This document shows positions 14,174 to 21,896 of a stretch of DNA of 22,262 nt, one piece after another. Within the stretch, counting starts at the first letter, position 1; the number at the start of each line of letters is the position of its first letter. The translations under genes were made by a program, and so were the position numbers. Source of the stretch: a virus; the IMG/VR virus record IMGVR_UViG_3300047319_000447, positions 1 through 22,262 of that record; one strand, 5' to 3'. Under the pieces are notes generated by a model that worked only from the letters and a program-made list of their open reading frames with translations, had not been told where the DNA came from and made no database searches.

Positions 14174-14932
14174 TTAAGACCTCGGTTTCAGAATGTCATT
14201 GAGCGGCGTCGGCCCGGTCCACGCCGGCGCCGAGCGCGGCCCAGCGGAACGGGCTGTTGCCAGTGATTTCGGAAGAACGGGCGCGGCGGCTTGCGCCGTG
14301 GCTGCTGCAGGCGTTTGCTGTTGCTGTTGACCTTGAATCTCGGCCATGATCTTGTCGCGCAACTTCGCTTCGTATGCGGTCGGATCGTCACCGATATCGT
14401 TCAGCGCCTGAATGCGCTGGGCCTGCTTGTACATCCATTCCCACGGATGCCGTTGCTTCGCCAGTTCTGCACCCAGCGCGGGGTTCTTCGCTACTTCTGC
14501 TTGGAACACCGCGAGCTTGTCGTCCACGTCCTGATGCTGGTTGCGAAGCATCATTTCGGAGACGTTCATCCGCTCATTGAGAAGCGCCTGCTCGAAGGTC
14601 AGCGGCGACGACTGTTCTTGCTGCTGCTGACCTTGCTGCCCGCCACCGGCGCGCAGATGCTTAAGCTCTTCCTCAAAGCGAATGGCCTTTTCCTTCCAGT
14701 CTTGACGGCCTTTGCGCTCTTCCTCCAGCGCTTTCAACGGAACTAGCTTGTCTTGTTCGGATGCCGGCGGCGCACCATTTGCAGGTTGTTGATGTGCGAC
14801 TTCGCCTTCTGCTGCTGGCTGCGGCGCTTCCTGCGTTTCGCCCGTGCGTTGAACTTGAGTGTTGTCAGTTGCTGCAACAGCGGTATTGACATCGCTCGAC
14901 TCTCCGCGAAGAACGTTTTCCAAGCTTTCCAT
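14174..14932 (-). CDS. Scaffolding protein
   Basis: A 252-aa acidic, Gln-rich, almost wholly helical protein between portal and major capsid genes, the standard place for the scaffold. Features are a disordered N-terminus (1-60), a charged coiled coil (about 60-94, LKALEEERKGRQDWKEKAIR onwards), a Q-rich linker (97-107), a second helical block containing ERMNVSEMMLRNQHQDVDDK and a C-terminal Ala/Gln linker ending in PLNDILKPR, whose basic tail may bind the capsid. GGAG about seven bases upstream supports the start. It would direct procapsid assembly and leave before or during packaging. Confidence 0.75.
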   Translation of the reverse strand: MESLENVLRGESSDVNTAVAATDNTQVQRTGETQEAPQPAAEGEVAHQQPANGAPPASEQDKLVPLKALEEERKGRQDWKEKAIRFEEELKHLRAGGGQQGQQQQEQSSPLTFEQALLNERMNVSEMMLRNQHQDVDDKLAVFQAEVAKNPALGAELAKQRHPWEWMYKQAQRIQALNDIGDDPTAYEAKLRDKIMAEIQGQQQQQTPAAATAQAAAPVLPKSLATARSAGPRSAPAWTGPTPLNDILKPRS

Positions 14933-14956
14933 TTCCAGCTCCCAACAACGCCCGAT

Positions 14957-15000
14957 TAAAGCCCGGCGGCAGCATTACGCCCGAAGCCCGGCGGCGGCTA
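14957..15000 (-). repeat. Two-copy imperfect 25-bp repeat between portal and scaffold genes
   Basis: AAGCCCGGCGGC occurs at 14959-14970 and again at 14984-14995, a period of 25 bases. It fills most of the 68-base gap between the portal stop and the scaffold start, one of the few true gaps in the late operon. Role unknown. Confidence 0.5.
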
Positions 15001-17013
15001 CTACCCAACCTGTACGACTTGCGGCGGCTGCTGAGCGTCGGCGATGCTCTTGATTGCTGACGCCTGCAACTGGCCGGCTTGTGCGTTGAGCTTTCGAATT
15101 TCGGCGGCCGTCTTCAATTGATCGAGCGTCGACGGCCCCTGTACGGGTTGCGACGGCGCCGATGATTGCTGCGGCGGTTGCTGTGCATCGCTCATGGCCT
15201 TTACAGCCTGCGCGTGCGAGTGCTCGGCTTCGGCCTGCGTCTTGGCGATATCGGCCTGAGTCTTCTCCATGCCGAGTTGCTGCACCTGTTGTTGCGTGCC
15301 GGCATTGGCTTGCTGCGACTCTTCGAGCATCTCGATCAGCTTGTCTTTGTTCCGCAACTGCGACGCTTGGATCAGCACCGCCGGCGGGAACTGCACACCG
15401 GCTTGCGCAAGCTGCGTCAGCATCTGGAACTGTTCGGCCTGAATGTTCGCGACGTCCGGACCCTCTTCGATCGTGATATCAACGTCGAGCCCGGCAATGT
15501 CGTTATCCACGCGCACGATCTGCTGAAGCCGCGGGTCGTTCGGCTGAAGCGGCGGCTGCACCTGTTGCATGAATTGCTGGGCTTCCGCCGGATCAAGTTC
15601 GCCGAGCGCCTGCTGCAATGTGACGGGCTGATTCAAGCCAACCCATTTCGCGTTTCGTTCGTCGTCCGTGACGCGGATCCACTTCTGCTGGGTCCAGAAC
15701 TGACGGATGCACAGCCACGCGGCTTCATAGACCTGTTTCGTCCACTGGCGCAAATCGTCGATGATCGGCTCAACCTCGATAGCGCCGCCGGCCTGCTGCG
15801 ACTGAATTGCTCGGCCTGATTGGATGCGTGGATCTTTGCCGGCCATCGCTGCATTCGGGCCGCTCGCCTGCAATTCACTGGTCGCGTGCTGCATCAATTC
15901 GACCTGCGCCGATGCCATGTCGCCGGTCGGCAACACACCGAAGTCCTGATTCAGCACGCCAGCATTCTGGATTTCGATATGACCGTCAGGCTTCGCTAGC
16001 TCGCGACGCGCTTTGTCGACGTCGGCGATTGCCTGCTGATTGCCGAACGTCTGACGCACGCTCATGAGGTGCAGCGCCTTCGAGCGGCGCTTGTTCACCT
16101 CGTCTTGCAGCGACAGCATGTCGTTGACGTGGCCGTAGCGATTGTTCTCACGATCGACATACGCGGCGCGCAAATGCAGAGTGCTCGCGGGCTTGCCCTC
16201 GCGATCGAGGTAAGGCGACACCATCGGCTCTTCGAGGTACCCGCCTTTGGTAAACGTCGCGATCATCCACGTGCCTTTCCAGATGAAGTGACACTGCACA
16301 ATGCGCACGCGCGTGCGGCGGTTGTCACTCCATGTCGAGAACTTCGGCCGATCGTCGTACGTCTGGCTCAGCGATACCGAATTGAGCGTGGCTTCGATCA
16401 CGTCTTCTTTATCAGGCCAATCGTCGAGCGCCTGCTGGCGATCCATCCAGATCACGATGCCCTTGTAACGCGCGTCGCTGAAATCCTTCTGGCGGCTGTA
16501 CGCGTCGTACCAGATGCGATCCCAGGGAATGCGTGCGACGTTGACGTCGTACCCATCGGCGCTCGGCTTGGCCGTGATATCGACGCCGCCGTAACCCTCG
16601 ATCAACATGTCTTCGTAAACGTCCGAGCGGATCACGTCGAAGTCGTTGCGATCGGCGACATAGCGCAGCGAGTCGGTTGCGGCCTCGCTCAACTGCTCTT
16701 CGGCGGGATCACGCGGAAACGCCTTCGGATCACTACGCATACGGCGCTCGAAGCCCCGTAGGTATTCGACCTTGCGCTTTACGTAGTTGATCGTGAGTGC
16801 CGGCTGGCCGCGCTTGCGCAAAATCTCGAGTTCGCGCGCGGTCCATTGCTGGCCGTCGTAATAGTCGCGGGCGCGCTCAGAATTCAATCGAGCGTCGCGC
16901 GTCATCTGTTCGGACTCTTCGAACCAACGGCACAGAACCGTCGCATCCGGCGCATCAACTGCGGCCGGCTGGTCGTATCCCGTATCGGACGTGACGGTCA
17001 CGCTGTTTTCCAT
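15001..17013 (-). CDS. Portal protein, P22 type
   Basis: A 670-aa portal subunit forming the dodecameric DNA channel and the docking site for terminase and the gp4-like protein. Residues about 45-100 show the family pattern SERARDYYDGQQW, then RKRGQPALTINYV and a GFERRMRSDPKAFP segment. The middle carries AYVDRENNRYGHVNDMLSLQ followed by DEVNKRRS, a typical portal stretch. The C-terminal 120 residues are a Gln/Ala-rich helix (a probable barrel-like extension) ending in PPQVVQVG. The ATG overlaps the end of the terminase gene by 16 bases. Length is near that of P22 gp1 (725 aa). Confidence in function is high. Confidence 0.9.
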   Translation of the reverse strand: MENSVTVTSDTGYDQPAAVDAPDATVLCRWFEESEQMTRDARLNSERARDYYDGQQWTARELEILRKRGQPALTINYVKRKVEYLRGFERRMRSDPKAFPRDPAEEQLSEAATDSLRYVADRNDFDVIRSDVYEDMLIEGYGGVDITAKPSADGYDVNVARIPWDRIWYDAYSRQKDFSDARYKGIVIWMDRQQALDDWPDKEDVIEATLNSVSLSQTYDDRPKFSTWSDNRRTRVRIVQCHFIWKGTWMIATFTKGGYLEEPMVSPYLDREGKPASTLHLRAAYVDRENNRYGHVNDMLSLQDEVNKRRSKALHLMSVRQTFGNQQAIADVDKARRELAKPDGHIEIQNAGVLNQDFGVLPTGDMASAQVELMQHATSELQASGPNAAMAGKDPRIQSGRAIQSQQAGGAIEVEPIIDDLRQWTKQVYEAAWLCIRQFWTQQKWIRVTDDERNAKWVGLNQPVTLQQALGELDPAEAQQFMQQVQPPLQPNDPRLQQIVRVDNDIAGLDVDITIEEGPDVANIQAEQFQMLTQLAQAGVQFPPAVLIQASQLRNKDKLIEMLEESQQANAGTQQQVQQLGMEKTQADIAKTQAEAEHSHAQAVKAMSDAQQPPQQSSAPSQPVQGPSTLDQLKTAAEIRKLNAQAGQLQASAIKSIADAQQPPQVVQVG

Positions 17014-18614
17014 GAGCCGTCGTCCGTGTCATCGTTGTTGAATGCGCGATCCCAGCTATCGCGCTCGACCGGCCGCGCTTCCTTCACCGGGATAATCGCC
17101 GGGTGCGCGTCAGCGATCGCCCGACCGATCAAACTGCCTGCGTCGACCTCGTCGTCATGCTTCGCGGTCGGGAACTTGATGTACTGGTCGACAATGTCGT
17201 CGCCTTCGGGGCCTTCCGGCACCCACACGCAACCGCTCGACGCCATACCTTGAAAGGCCTGCGCCTTGACCTCTTTGTCGTTGCCATGCGGGCTGATCGG
17301 CTCGATACGAATGAATTGCTTCTCGCGACGCATCGCGGCAGTGACGAAACCAGCAACCGACTTCCAGTTGTTGTCGTCTTCAGGGAACCAGGCGAGCGGC
17401 TTATATTTGCGAATCAGGCCCGTGCGCTTTTCTTCCGGCGGAACCTCGCGGTTCTCCGCTGCCTTCACGTTGCCGACGACGCGCGCGCACAACTTGTCCA
17501 TCGTGATCTGTTCGCGGAAGCCATCGATCAGGTACACGTTTTCGAACTGGTCAACGCCCCACACGCGCACGCACGCGAAGTCGGCGTTATCCGCGCCGCT
17601 CGGCGCATGGTCGCTGGTGATGTAGTAGTTGAGCCGTGCAGGCTGGCTACCAGGGCGATAGCGGCGAAACCACGCCTTCTGAAAGTACGTGCCCTCGGCG
17701 GGCGCGGGCTTCTGCTGATACAGCGAAGACCACGTGCGGCGATTGAGCTTGAACGGCTCCCAATGCTCGAGGCTGAACCACTCAGGCCACAGCGTTTCAC
17801 CGATCTGGCGGCCGAGCGGATCGTCCGCGCGGTCTGCGATCGCCGGCAGGCAGATGACGTGCCACACGCGACCATCGCGGCCACGGAACACACCTGATTC
17901 ACCGTCCCAACCTTCAGGCAGGATGCGGCCGGCGATATCGTCTTCGTGCCAGCGCGTCTGAATGATGACCTGCGGCGCGCCCGGGATCAGGCGCGAACAG
18001 AAATCGTCGATGTACGCATCCCACGTGGAGTTGCGCACCGTCTCCGATTCCGCTTCCTTCCGGCCTTTGATCGGGTCGTCAAGCACGCCGAGCGCGCCGC
18101 GGTTACCGGTCAAACCGGACAGCAGACCGCCGGCCATGAACTCGGAGCCGTTGTCGAGCGTCCACTGGTGCGCGGCGCGGTTATCAGCGACGAGGCCGAC
18201 GTCCATCAATCGCTGAAAGCTGCGCGACTTGACGAGCTGCCGCGCGCGGCGCCCTTGCTTCATTGCGATTTCGGTCGCGTAGCTGGCGAGGATGGTATTG
18301 CGACGCGGCTTGCGCGCCATGAACCACGGAACGAAGACGATATCGCTGTAAGTACTCTTCGCCGAGCCCGGCGGCATGAGCACCATGAGATTCGGGATTG
18401 TGCCGTCGTCGATGCCCTGCAATTTGACGCAAAGGAATTGGTGATGCGCGGCGAGCTTGCCGATACGCATCATCGAGAACTGGTCTTCGTCGGCAGCGTC
18501 GGTGATCGGCACCGTGGGAATGTCCACCATGCATGCGAAGTCGGGAAGGCTGCGCTGGGCGAGCAATCGCCGCGCTGCCATTACGTCTTCGACGGTGAAG
18601 TCCCTACCGCCCAT
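16998..18614 (-). CDS. terL: Terminase large subunit (ATPase/nuclease)
   Basis: A 538-aa packaging motor. The N-terminal ATPase has Walker A MPPGSAKST at 80-88, Walker B with GVLDDP at 176-181, and TRWHEDD (220-226) as the family's coupling region. The C-terminal RNase H-like nuclease shows TSDHAPSG with Asp335 and HDDEVDA at 486-492, which supply likely metal-binding acids. It translocates DNA into the procapsid through the portal and cuts concatemers. The ATG directly follows the TerS stop. Packaging mode (headful or cos) cannot be read here, although P22-like relatives use headful packaging. Confidence 0.93.
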   Translation of the reverse strand: MGGRDFTVEDVMAARRLLAQRSLPDFACMVDIPTVPITDAADEDQFSMMRIGKLAAHHQFLCVKLQGIDDGTIPNLMVLMPPGSAKSTYSDIVFVPWFMARKPRRNTILASYATEIAMKQGRRARQLVKSRSFQRLMDVGLVADNRAAHQWTLDNGSEFMAGGLLSGLTGNRGALGVLDDPIKGRKEAESETVRNSTWDAYIDDFCSRLIPGAPQVIIQTRWHEDDIAGRILPEGWDGESGVFRGRDGRVWHVICLPAIADRADDPLGRQIGETLWPEWFSLEHWEPFKLNRRTWSSLYQQKPAPAEGTYFQKAWFRRYRPGSQPARLNYYITSDHAPSGADNADFACVRVWGVDQFENVYLIDGFREQITMDKLCARVVGNVKAAENREVPPEEKRTGLIRKYKPLAWFPEDDNNWKSVAGFVTAAMRREKQFIRIEPISPHGNDKEVKAQAFQGMASSGCVWVPEGPEGDDIVDQYIKFPTAKHDDEVDAGSLIGRAIADAHPAIIPVKEARPVERDSWDRAFNNDDTDDGSWKTA

Positions 18615-19214
18615 TTATTCGACCTTGATAGATGCAAGTGCGCGAAGCTGTTCTTCGCTGAGTGAGCTAACGTCTACAGTCGTGCTGACGGGAATCGGAC
18701 CGCCGCCCGGTCCAGATAACTCGCCTTTCACTTTGTCCTGATTCCAACCCATCACGCGCGCAATGCTGTCGAGCGCTGACTTCTTGTCGACCCATTTGAC
18801 CTTCTTCACAAACATCGGGATCGGTATGACGTTGCCTTCGTCATCGATTTCCGCCGACTGCTGCTCGACCACCTCAAACCCCGCGAGCGAAGCGGCGGTG
18901 TCTGCATCAAGTTCGGGAATGTTCTTCAGCGTTCCGTCGGGCCGATAAAACTTCCGGGGGTCTGAAAAGGCGAGCTTTGCGTACTCCGCAAGCACACGCT
19001 CCCGCGTAATTTCGAACTTCGTGGCCAGCGACTCACGCGCTGCGCAAATCGCCTCCTGAATATCTGCTTTTGTCAACAGGCGCGAACCCTGTTTAACCGC
19101 CGTCTTAGGGCTATATCCCGCACGGATCGCCGCCTGAGTCGCATTCAAATCGACGAGATACTCGTCAACAAAGCGGGCACGCCCGGCTGAGAGTTTTCGC
19201 GGCGGTTTCGTCAT
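18615..19214 (-). CDS. terS: Terminase small subunit (terminase_2 type)
   Basis: A 199-aa DNA-recognition subunit. The N-terminus has the terminase_2 pattern LSAGRARFVDEYLVDLNATQ and AAIRAGYS (8-35), a helix-turn-helix, then LLTKADIQEAI. FEITRERVLAEYAKLAFSDP and RKF (67-89) leads into the oligomerisation region. WVDKKSALDSIARVMGWNQD near 140-160 is also typical. It directly precedes the large subunit with no gap. The ribosome-binding site is weak. It should bind the pac or cos region and hand DNA to the large subunit. Confidence 0.88.
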   Translation of the reverse strand: MTKPPRKLSAGRARFVDEYLVDLNATQAAIRAGYSPKTAVKQGSRLLTKADIQEAICAARESLATKFEITRERVLAEYAKLAFSDPRKFYRPDGTLKNIPELDADTAASLAGFEVVEQQSAEIDDEGNVIPIPMFVKKVKWVDKKSALDSIARVMGWNQDKVKGELSGPGGGPIPVSTTVDVSSLSEEQLRALASIKVE

Positions 19215-19270
19215 GCTGGCGGTGTTACCCGTAAAAGGAATAGACTCCAGTGAAAGCGGAACATGGGTAC

Positions 19271-19552
19271 TTAGCAGCCCGCAGTATCCGACATATCGCT
19301 AGACGAAATCTTGGCTAAATTGCGCGGATGCGCACGAATCGTCGGCGCTTCGCTTGGATCACTTCCGGACTTGATAGCCCAAGCAATCAGCAATAGCGAG
19401 CCAACGGAATGCGACGGCTCGACGCCGTTGCGATAGCTCTGCAGTGAGCTGCGTGGAATTGAAGTGATGCGGGAGAGTTTGTACAAAGAGAAGCCGTCCC
19501 CGCAAAGGTCCGCGAGGACTCTGAACCAGTCAATGCAAACGGTGGACGGCAT
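19271..19552 (-). CDS. Small helix-turn-helix protein
   Basis: A 93-aa protein with an HTH-like segment FSLYKLSRITSIPRSSLQSY followed by RNGVEPS (about 21-47), followed by a hydrophobic helix SVGSLLLIAWAIKSG. The pattern recalls XRE-type domains in which the recognition helix is SIPRSSLQSYRNG. It lies between the gp49-like gene and the terminase genes, 56 bases ahead of TerS, and could be a late regulator or terminase-associated DNA-binding protein; neither can be shown. No clear ribosome-binding site is visible before its ATG, which suggests coupling to the upstream gene 15 bases away. Confidence 0.6.
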   Translation of the reverse strand: MPSTVCIDWFRVLADLCGDGFSLYKLSRITSIPRSSLQSYRNGVEPSHSVGSLLLIAWAIKSGSDPSEAPTIRAHPRNLAKISSSDMSDTAGC

Positions 19553-19567
19553 AGGCGCGCGGTGCTG

Positions 19568-20113
19568 TTACTTGCTGCCGTGCAAACGCTGATGCGCGTT
19601 CGCGGTGTCGTCGAACACTTCAGGCGACAGCGGCGGCTGAGTCATCTGGAACAGTTGCTCTTTCAGCGCGTAGCCGGCTAGCGGCCAGATCTTTTCGCGC
19701 GCATTCTTCCGGGCAATGTCGCGGCCAATCTGCGCATCGAAGTTTTCGGGGCTAGCGCATGCGCTCTCGCCCGTCACCGTGAAGCCATTGCGCAGCACCA
19801 GGACGCAAAATGTCAGCAACGTGAGCGGCTGCGAAATGTCAGCGTTCGCATCAATGTCGATGCACGCGCCGCTATATGAACGCGTGGTCATGCTGAAAAG
19901 AACGGCGTTGCGTCGGTCGCGCGCGTCGTGGTCGAGAATGTCTTCGGTCAGGTAGCCGAAACGAGCTGCATCGGCCGCCGTAAAAAAGAATTCGCCGACG
20001 ATCGCCGCGTCGATATCGGCGGGCGTCACGCGCGGCGCGGTTTTGCCCGCCTTCACGATTGCGGCCTCGGTGCTCTGTTCGTCGGTCAGCGGCGTGTGGT
20101 TTGCCATGTTCAT
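19568..20113 (-). CDS. Phage protein of the N4 gp49 / Sf6 gene 66 family
   Basis: A 181-aa protein. RVTPADIDAAIVGEFFFTAA (28-47) and the block LTFCVLVLRNGFTVTGESAC with ASPENFDAQIGRDIA (about 100-134), then KIWPLAGYALKEQL, are diagnostic of the gp49/gp66 family. Its molecular function is unknown. AGGAG seven bases before the ATG at 20113 supports the MNMAN start over the ATG two codons later. The first 25 residues are an added disordered leader. It belongs to the accessory block upstream of the packaging genes. Confidence 0.82.
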   Translation of the reverse strand: MNMANHTPLTDEQSTEAAIVKAGKTAPRVTPADIDAAIVGEFFFTAADAARFGYLTEDILDHDARDRRNAVLFSMTTRSYSGACIDIDANADISQPLTLLTFCVLVLRNGFTVTGESACASPENFDAQIGRDIARKNAREKIWPLAGYALKEQLFQMTQPPLSPEVFDDTANAHQRLHGSK

Positions 20114-20226
20114 GGTGTTGCTCCTGTCGCATCAAATTGGAATGAAGTTGCTGCTTTCGCATCACTGCACGCCAGGGGTCTTACGCGCGACGTCCGTAGC
20201 CCCGAGGCTTACTGCCGCGCCGTGGG
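20114..20226. repeat. 113-base gap holding a direct repeat
   Basis: CTGTCGCATCA (20124-20134) and CTTTCGCATCA (20154-20164) match at 10 of 11 bases and begin 30 bases apart, about three helical turns. The first lies next to the ribosome-binding site of the gp49-family gene. A paired operator-like site is possible. No gene or clear promoter is visible in the gap. Confidence 0.3.
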
Positions 20227-21012
20227 TTATTCAAATGCCGCGATGCGCTCGCCGAGCACCGCCGAGTACTGGGACATGACGAACGCCTGCTTATCGAGAC
20301 GATCGCGCTCGGTCTCGGCGAGGCCCGAAAAGATTGCTGTCCGGAAGAACGCCAGAAGTTTTTCGCGGCGGCCGTCGAGTTCAACTTTCTCGTCGATCAC
20401 GCGTTGCTGGTGAGGCGCATATGGCGATGTCACATGCTTCTCTGAATCAATGACGTGCCAGTCATCGGCGAGCAGATCGCTGACGCTTGGCACCCAGGTG
20501 CTCACCGCGTCGTCGACGCCCTTCAGAGCGAAATACGCGTTGTAAGGCACCTTCGAGCCTTCGCCGAAATACTCTTTGGCGGCGCCCGTCTGGGCCGGAT
20601 ATGAAGCGGGCGGCACCATGTACGCGAACATGCCCTTACCGTTCCAGCCGGCACGCGCAACGCGTCGACCGTCTTTGAGGGCCGCCAGCGCGCCTTGAAA
20701 GGTCGGCGTATATAGCGCCGGTACAACGGAAACGACGGGCATGTAACCATCCTCGAAGGCCTTGGCCGGCGAGAAAGATTGATAGCCACCCTTGTACACA
20801 ACGTAGTACCCGCCAATGCGCGGGCTGTGCTTCAGTACATAGTCGTGGTGAGACACTTCGATCGGTGCATAACCGGGCTCTTCAACGTCGAGCAACCAAC
20901 TACCACCATCGAATCTCGATTCACCGTCGTGCTGGCGGATCGCTTTGATCTTGAGTGCCCAAACCTGCTTGTGGCAGACATACAGTGGCATTTGCGTTGC
21001 AGCTTGATTCAT
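20227..21012 (-). CDS. Three-module protein with central Tad2/DUF2829 (anti-Thoeris) domain
   Basis: A 261-aa fusion of three units. Residues 10-93 (YVCHKQVWALKIKAI; HSPRIGGYYVVYKGGYQSFS; PAKAFEDGY) form a small domain known alone in many phages, function unknown. Residues 104-189 match DUF2829: FQGALAALKDGRRVARAGWN with GKGMF, then STWVPSVSDLLADDWHVI; this family includes Tad2, which sequesters the gcADPR signal made by Thoeris ThsB. Residues 200-260 (HQQRVIDEKVELDGRREKLL through QAFVMSQYSAVLGERI) match the crAss001_48-related helical domain. GGAG eight bases upstream supports the start. It lies upstream of the late packaging genes, beside NinX-like and gp49-like genes. Domain identification is strong; anti-defence activity of this member is inferred. 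Confidence 0.8.
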   Translation of the reverse strand: MNQAATQMPLYVCHKQVWALKIKAIRQHDGESRFDGGSWLLDVEEPGYAPIEVSHHDYVLKHSPRIGGYYVVYKGGYQSFSPAKAFEDGYMPVVSVVPALYTPTFQGALAALKDGRRVARAGWNGKGMFAYMVPPASYPAQTGAAKEYFGEGSKVPYNAYFALKGVDDAVSTWVPSVSDLLADDWHVIDSEKHVTSPYAPHQQRVIDEKVELDGRREKLLAFFRTAIFSGLAETERDRLDKQAFVMSQYSAVLGERIAAFE

Positions 21013-21042
21013 TTCCGTTGCTCCGATTGATTTGATGCATGG

Positions 21043-21117
21043 TTACTTCAAAAAGAGCCCGGTGACTGCCAAACAAGCAGCCATTGCGAGCACGATGAAT
21101 TCGGTTGTGATGGTCAT
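21043..21117 (-). CDS. 24-aa single-TM micro-ORF
   Basis: ATG at 21117 to TAA at 21043 encodes a short protein beginning MTITTEFIVLAMAACLAVTG, almost entirely one hydrophobic helix with a C-terminal Lys. It fills the 117-base gap between the NinX-like and Tad2-like genes, which would otherwise be unusually long for this operon, and starts 12 bases after the preceding stop. The ribosome-binding site is weak (CGAG). Translation may be coupled. Small hydrophobic phage proteins of this kind can act on host membrane proteins, but nothing specific can be assigned. Confidence 0.45.
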   Translation of the reverse strand: MTITTEFIVLAMAACLAVTGLFLK

Positions 21118-21129
21118 GGTTGGACTCGG

Positions 21130-21609
21130 TCAGTGTCGCTGTTTCCAGCGCAAAAGACTTTGATAGGCCTGTCCGTCCGTCATGGCTGCGAGGCCGCGGC
21201 TCGCAAAATCGCGCGGCGCCATGGGCCGCAGACGGAATGGGGAATCGGTAAGTAGGCTCTCGGCGATCCATTCGGCGACGCATAGGCGGCAGATAGCCAC
21301 ATGCGGCGATTCGTCGCAAAAGAGGCCGTGATAGTTAGGGTTCTGCTGCGCCTCCGCCAGCCACACCCAAACCGACGGCGCGCCGCCGGCGCAGGCATCA
21401 AGGCGCGGAAATAGGGTGTAGTGGCGTTCGAACGCAATGGCCCCGGAGAGCAATACGTTTTCAGTCGGCTGATAGATCTGATAGCCGCCGCCGTGCACGT
21501 CGATGCGGCAATAGCTCTGCCCGTACAAACTCCGCAACTCGGGCTCCAGACCGCGCGCCTTGGCCACCCAGAAATCAAGCTCCGCGCCTTTGAGTTCGTC
21601 GATATTCAC
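21130..21609 (-). CDS. NinX-like protein (DUF2591)
   Basis: A 159-aa protein opening VNIDELKGAELDFWVAKARG, the signature of the P22 NinX / DUF2591 family, followed by an internal GGGYQIYQPT segment and a region rich in Cys/Trp/His (CDESPHVAICRLCVAEWIAE). The C-terminus contains RLRPMAPRDFASRG. The family is common in early or nin-type regions of lambdoid phages and has no established function. The start is GTG at 21609: GGAGG sits six bases before it and it overlaps the upstream TGA as GTGA. Longer readings from upstream ATGs give Arg/Cys-rich frame-shadow sequence. Confidence 0.8.
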   Translation of the reverse strand: MNIDELKGAELDFWVAKARGLEPELRSLYGQSYCRIDVHGGGYQIYQPTENVLLSGAIAFERHYTLFPRLDACAGGAPSVWVWLAEAQQNPNYHGLFCDESPHVAICRLCVAEWIAESLLTDSPFRLRPMAPRDFASRGLAAMTDGQAYQSLLRWKQRH

Positions 21610-21896
21610 GCTGCACCTCCGACGTTCCACTCGTTGTCGTTGCTCGCGAGAAAGGCCGCGAGGGATCTGCGGTTGTAGGCGACCACCACTTCGACCGGAT
21701 AGGTTCCGTCGGCATTGAAAAGACGCAGATTGGCAAATGCGCGGTACTTCTCCGGCAGATCGATATCGGCATAGAGATATGCAGCAGCTTTCTTCGGTGC
21801 AATCACTGGCCGGCGCACGCGGGCCACGACGCATTCGAACGTCTCGTATCCCTCGGTGCTCTGGAAAGGCAGCGGCATGCGCACAAGCAGTCTCAA
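21606..21896 (-). CDS. Small conserved-looking phage protein, unknown function
   Basis: A 96-aa mixed alpha/beta protein (core FECVVARVRRPVIAPKKAAA; YLYADIDLPEKYRAFANLRL; TYPVEVVVAYNRRSL) with no motif I recognise. Start choice is unsettled. A TTG at 21896 overlaps the upstream TGA as TTGA and has GGAGG four bases before it. A GTG at 21884 and an ATG at 21878 give shorter versions but lack a well-spaced ribosome-binding site. The longer ATG at 21947 lies inside the upstream gene. It is coupled by overlap to both neighbours. Confidence 0.55.
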   Translation of the reverse strand: MRLLVRMPLPFQSTEGYETFECVVARVRRPVIAPKKAAAYLYADIDLPEKYRAFANLRLFNADGTYPVEVVVAYNRRSLAAFLASNDNEWNVGGAA

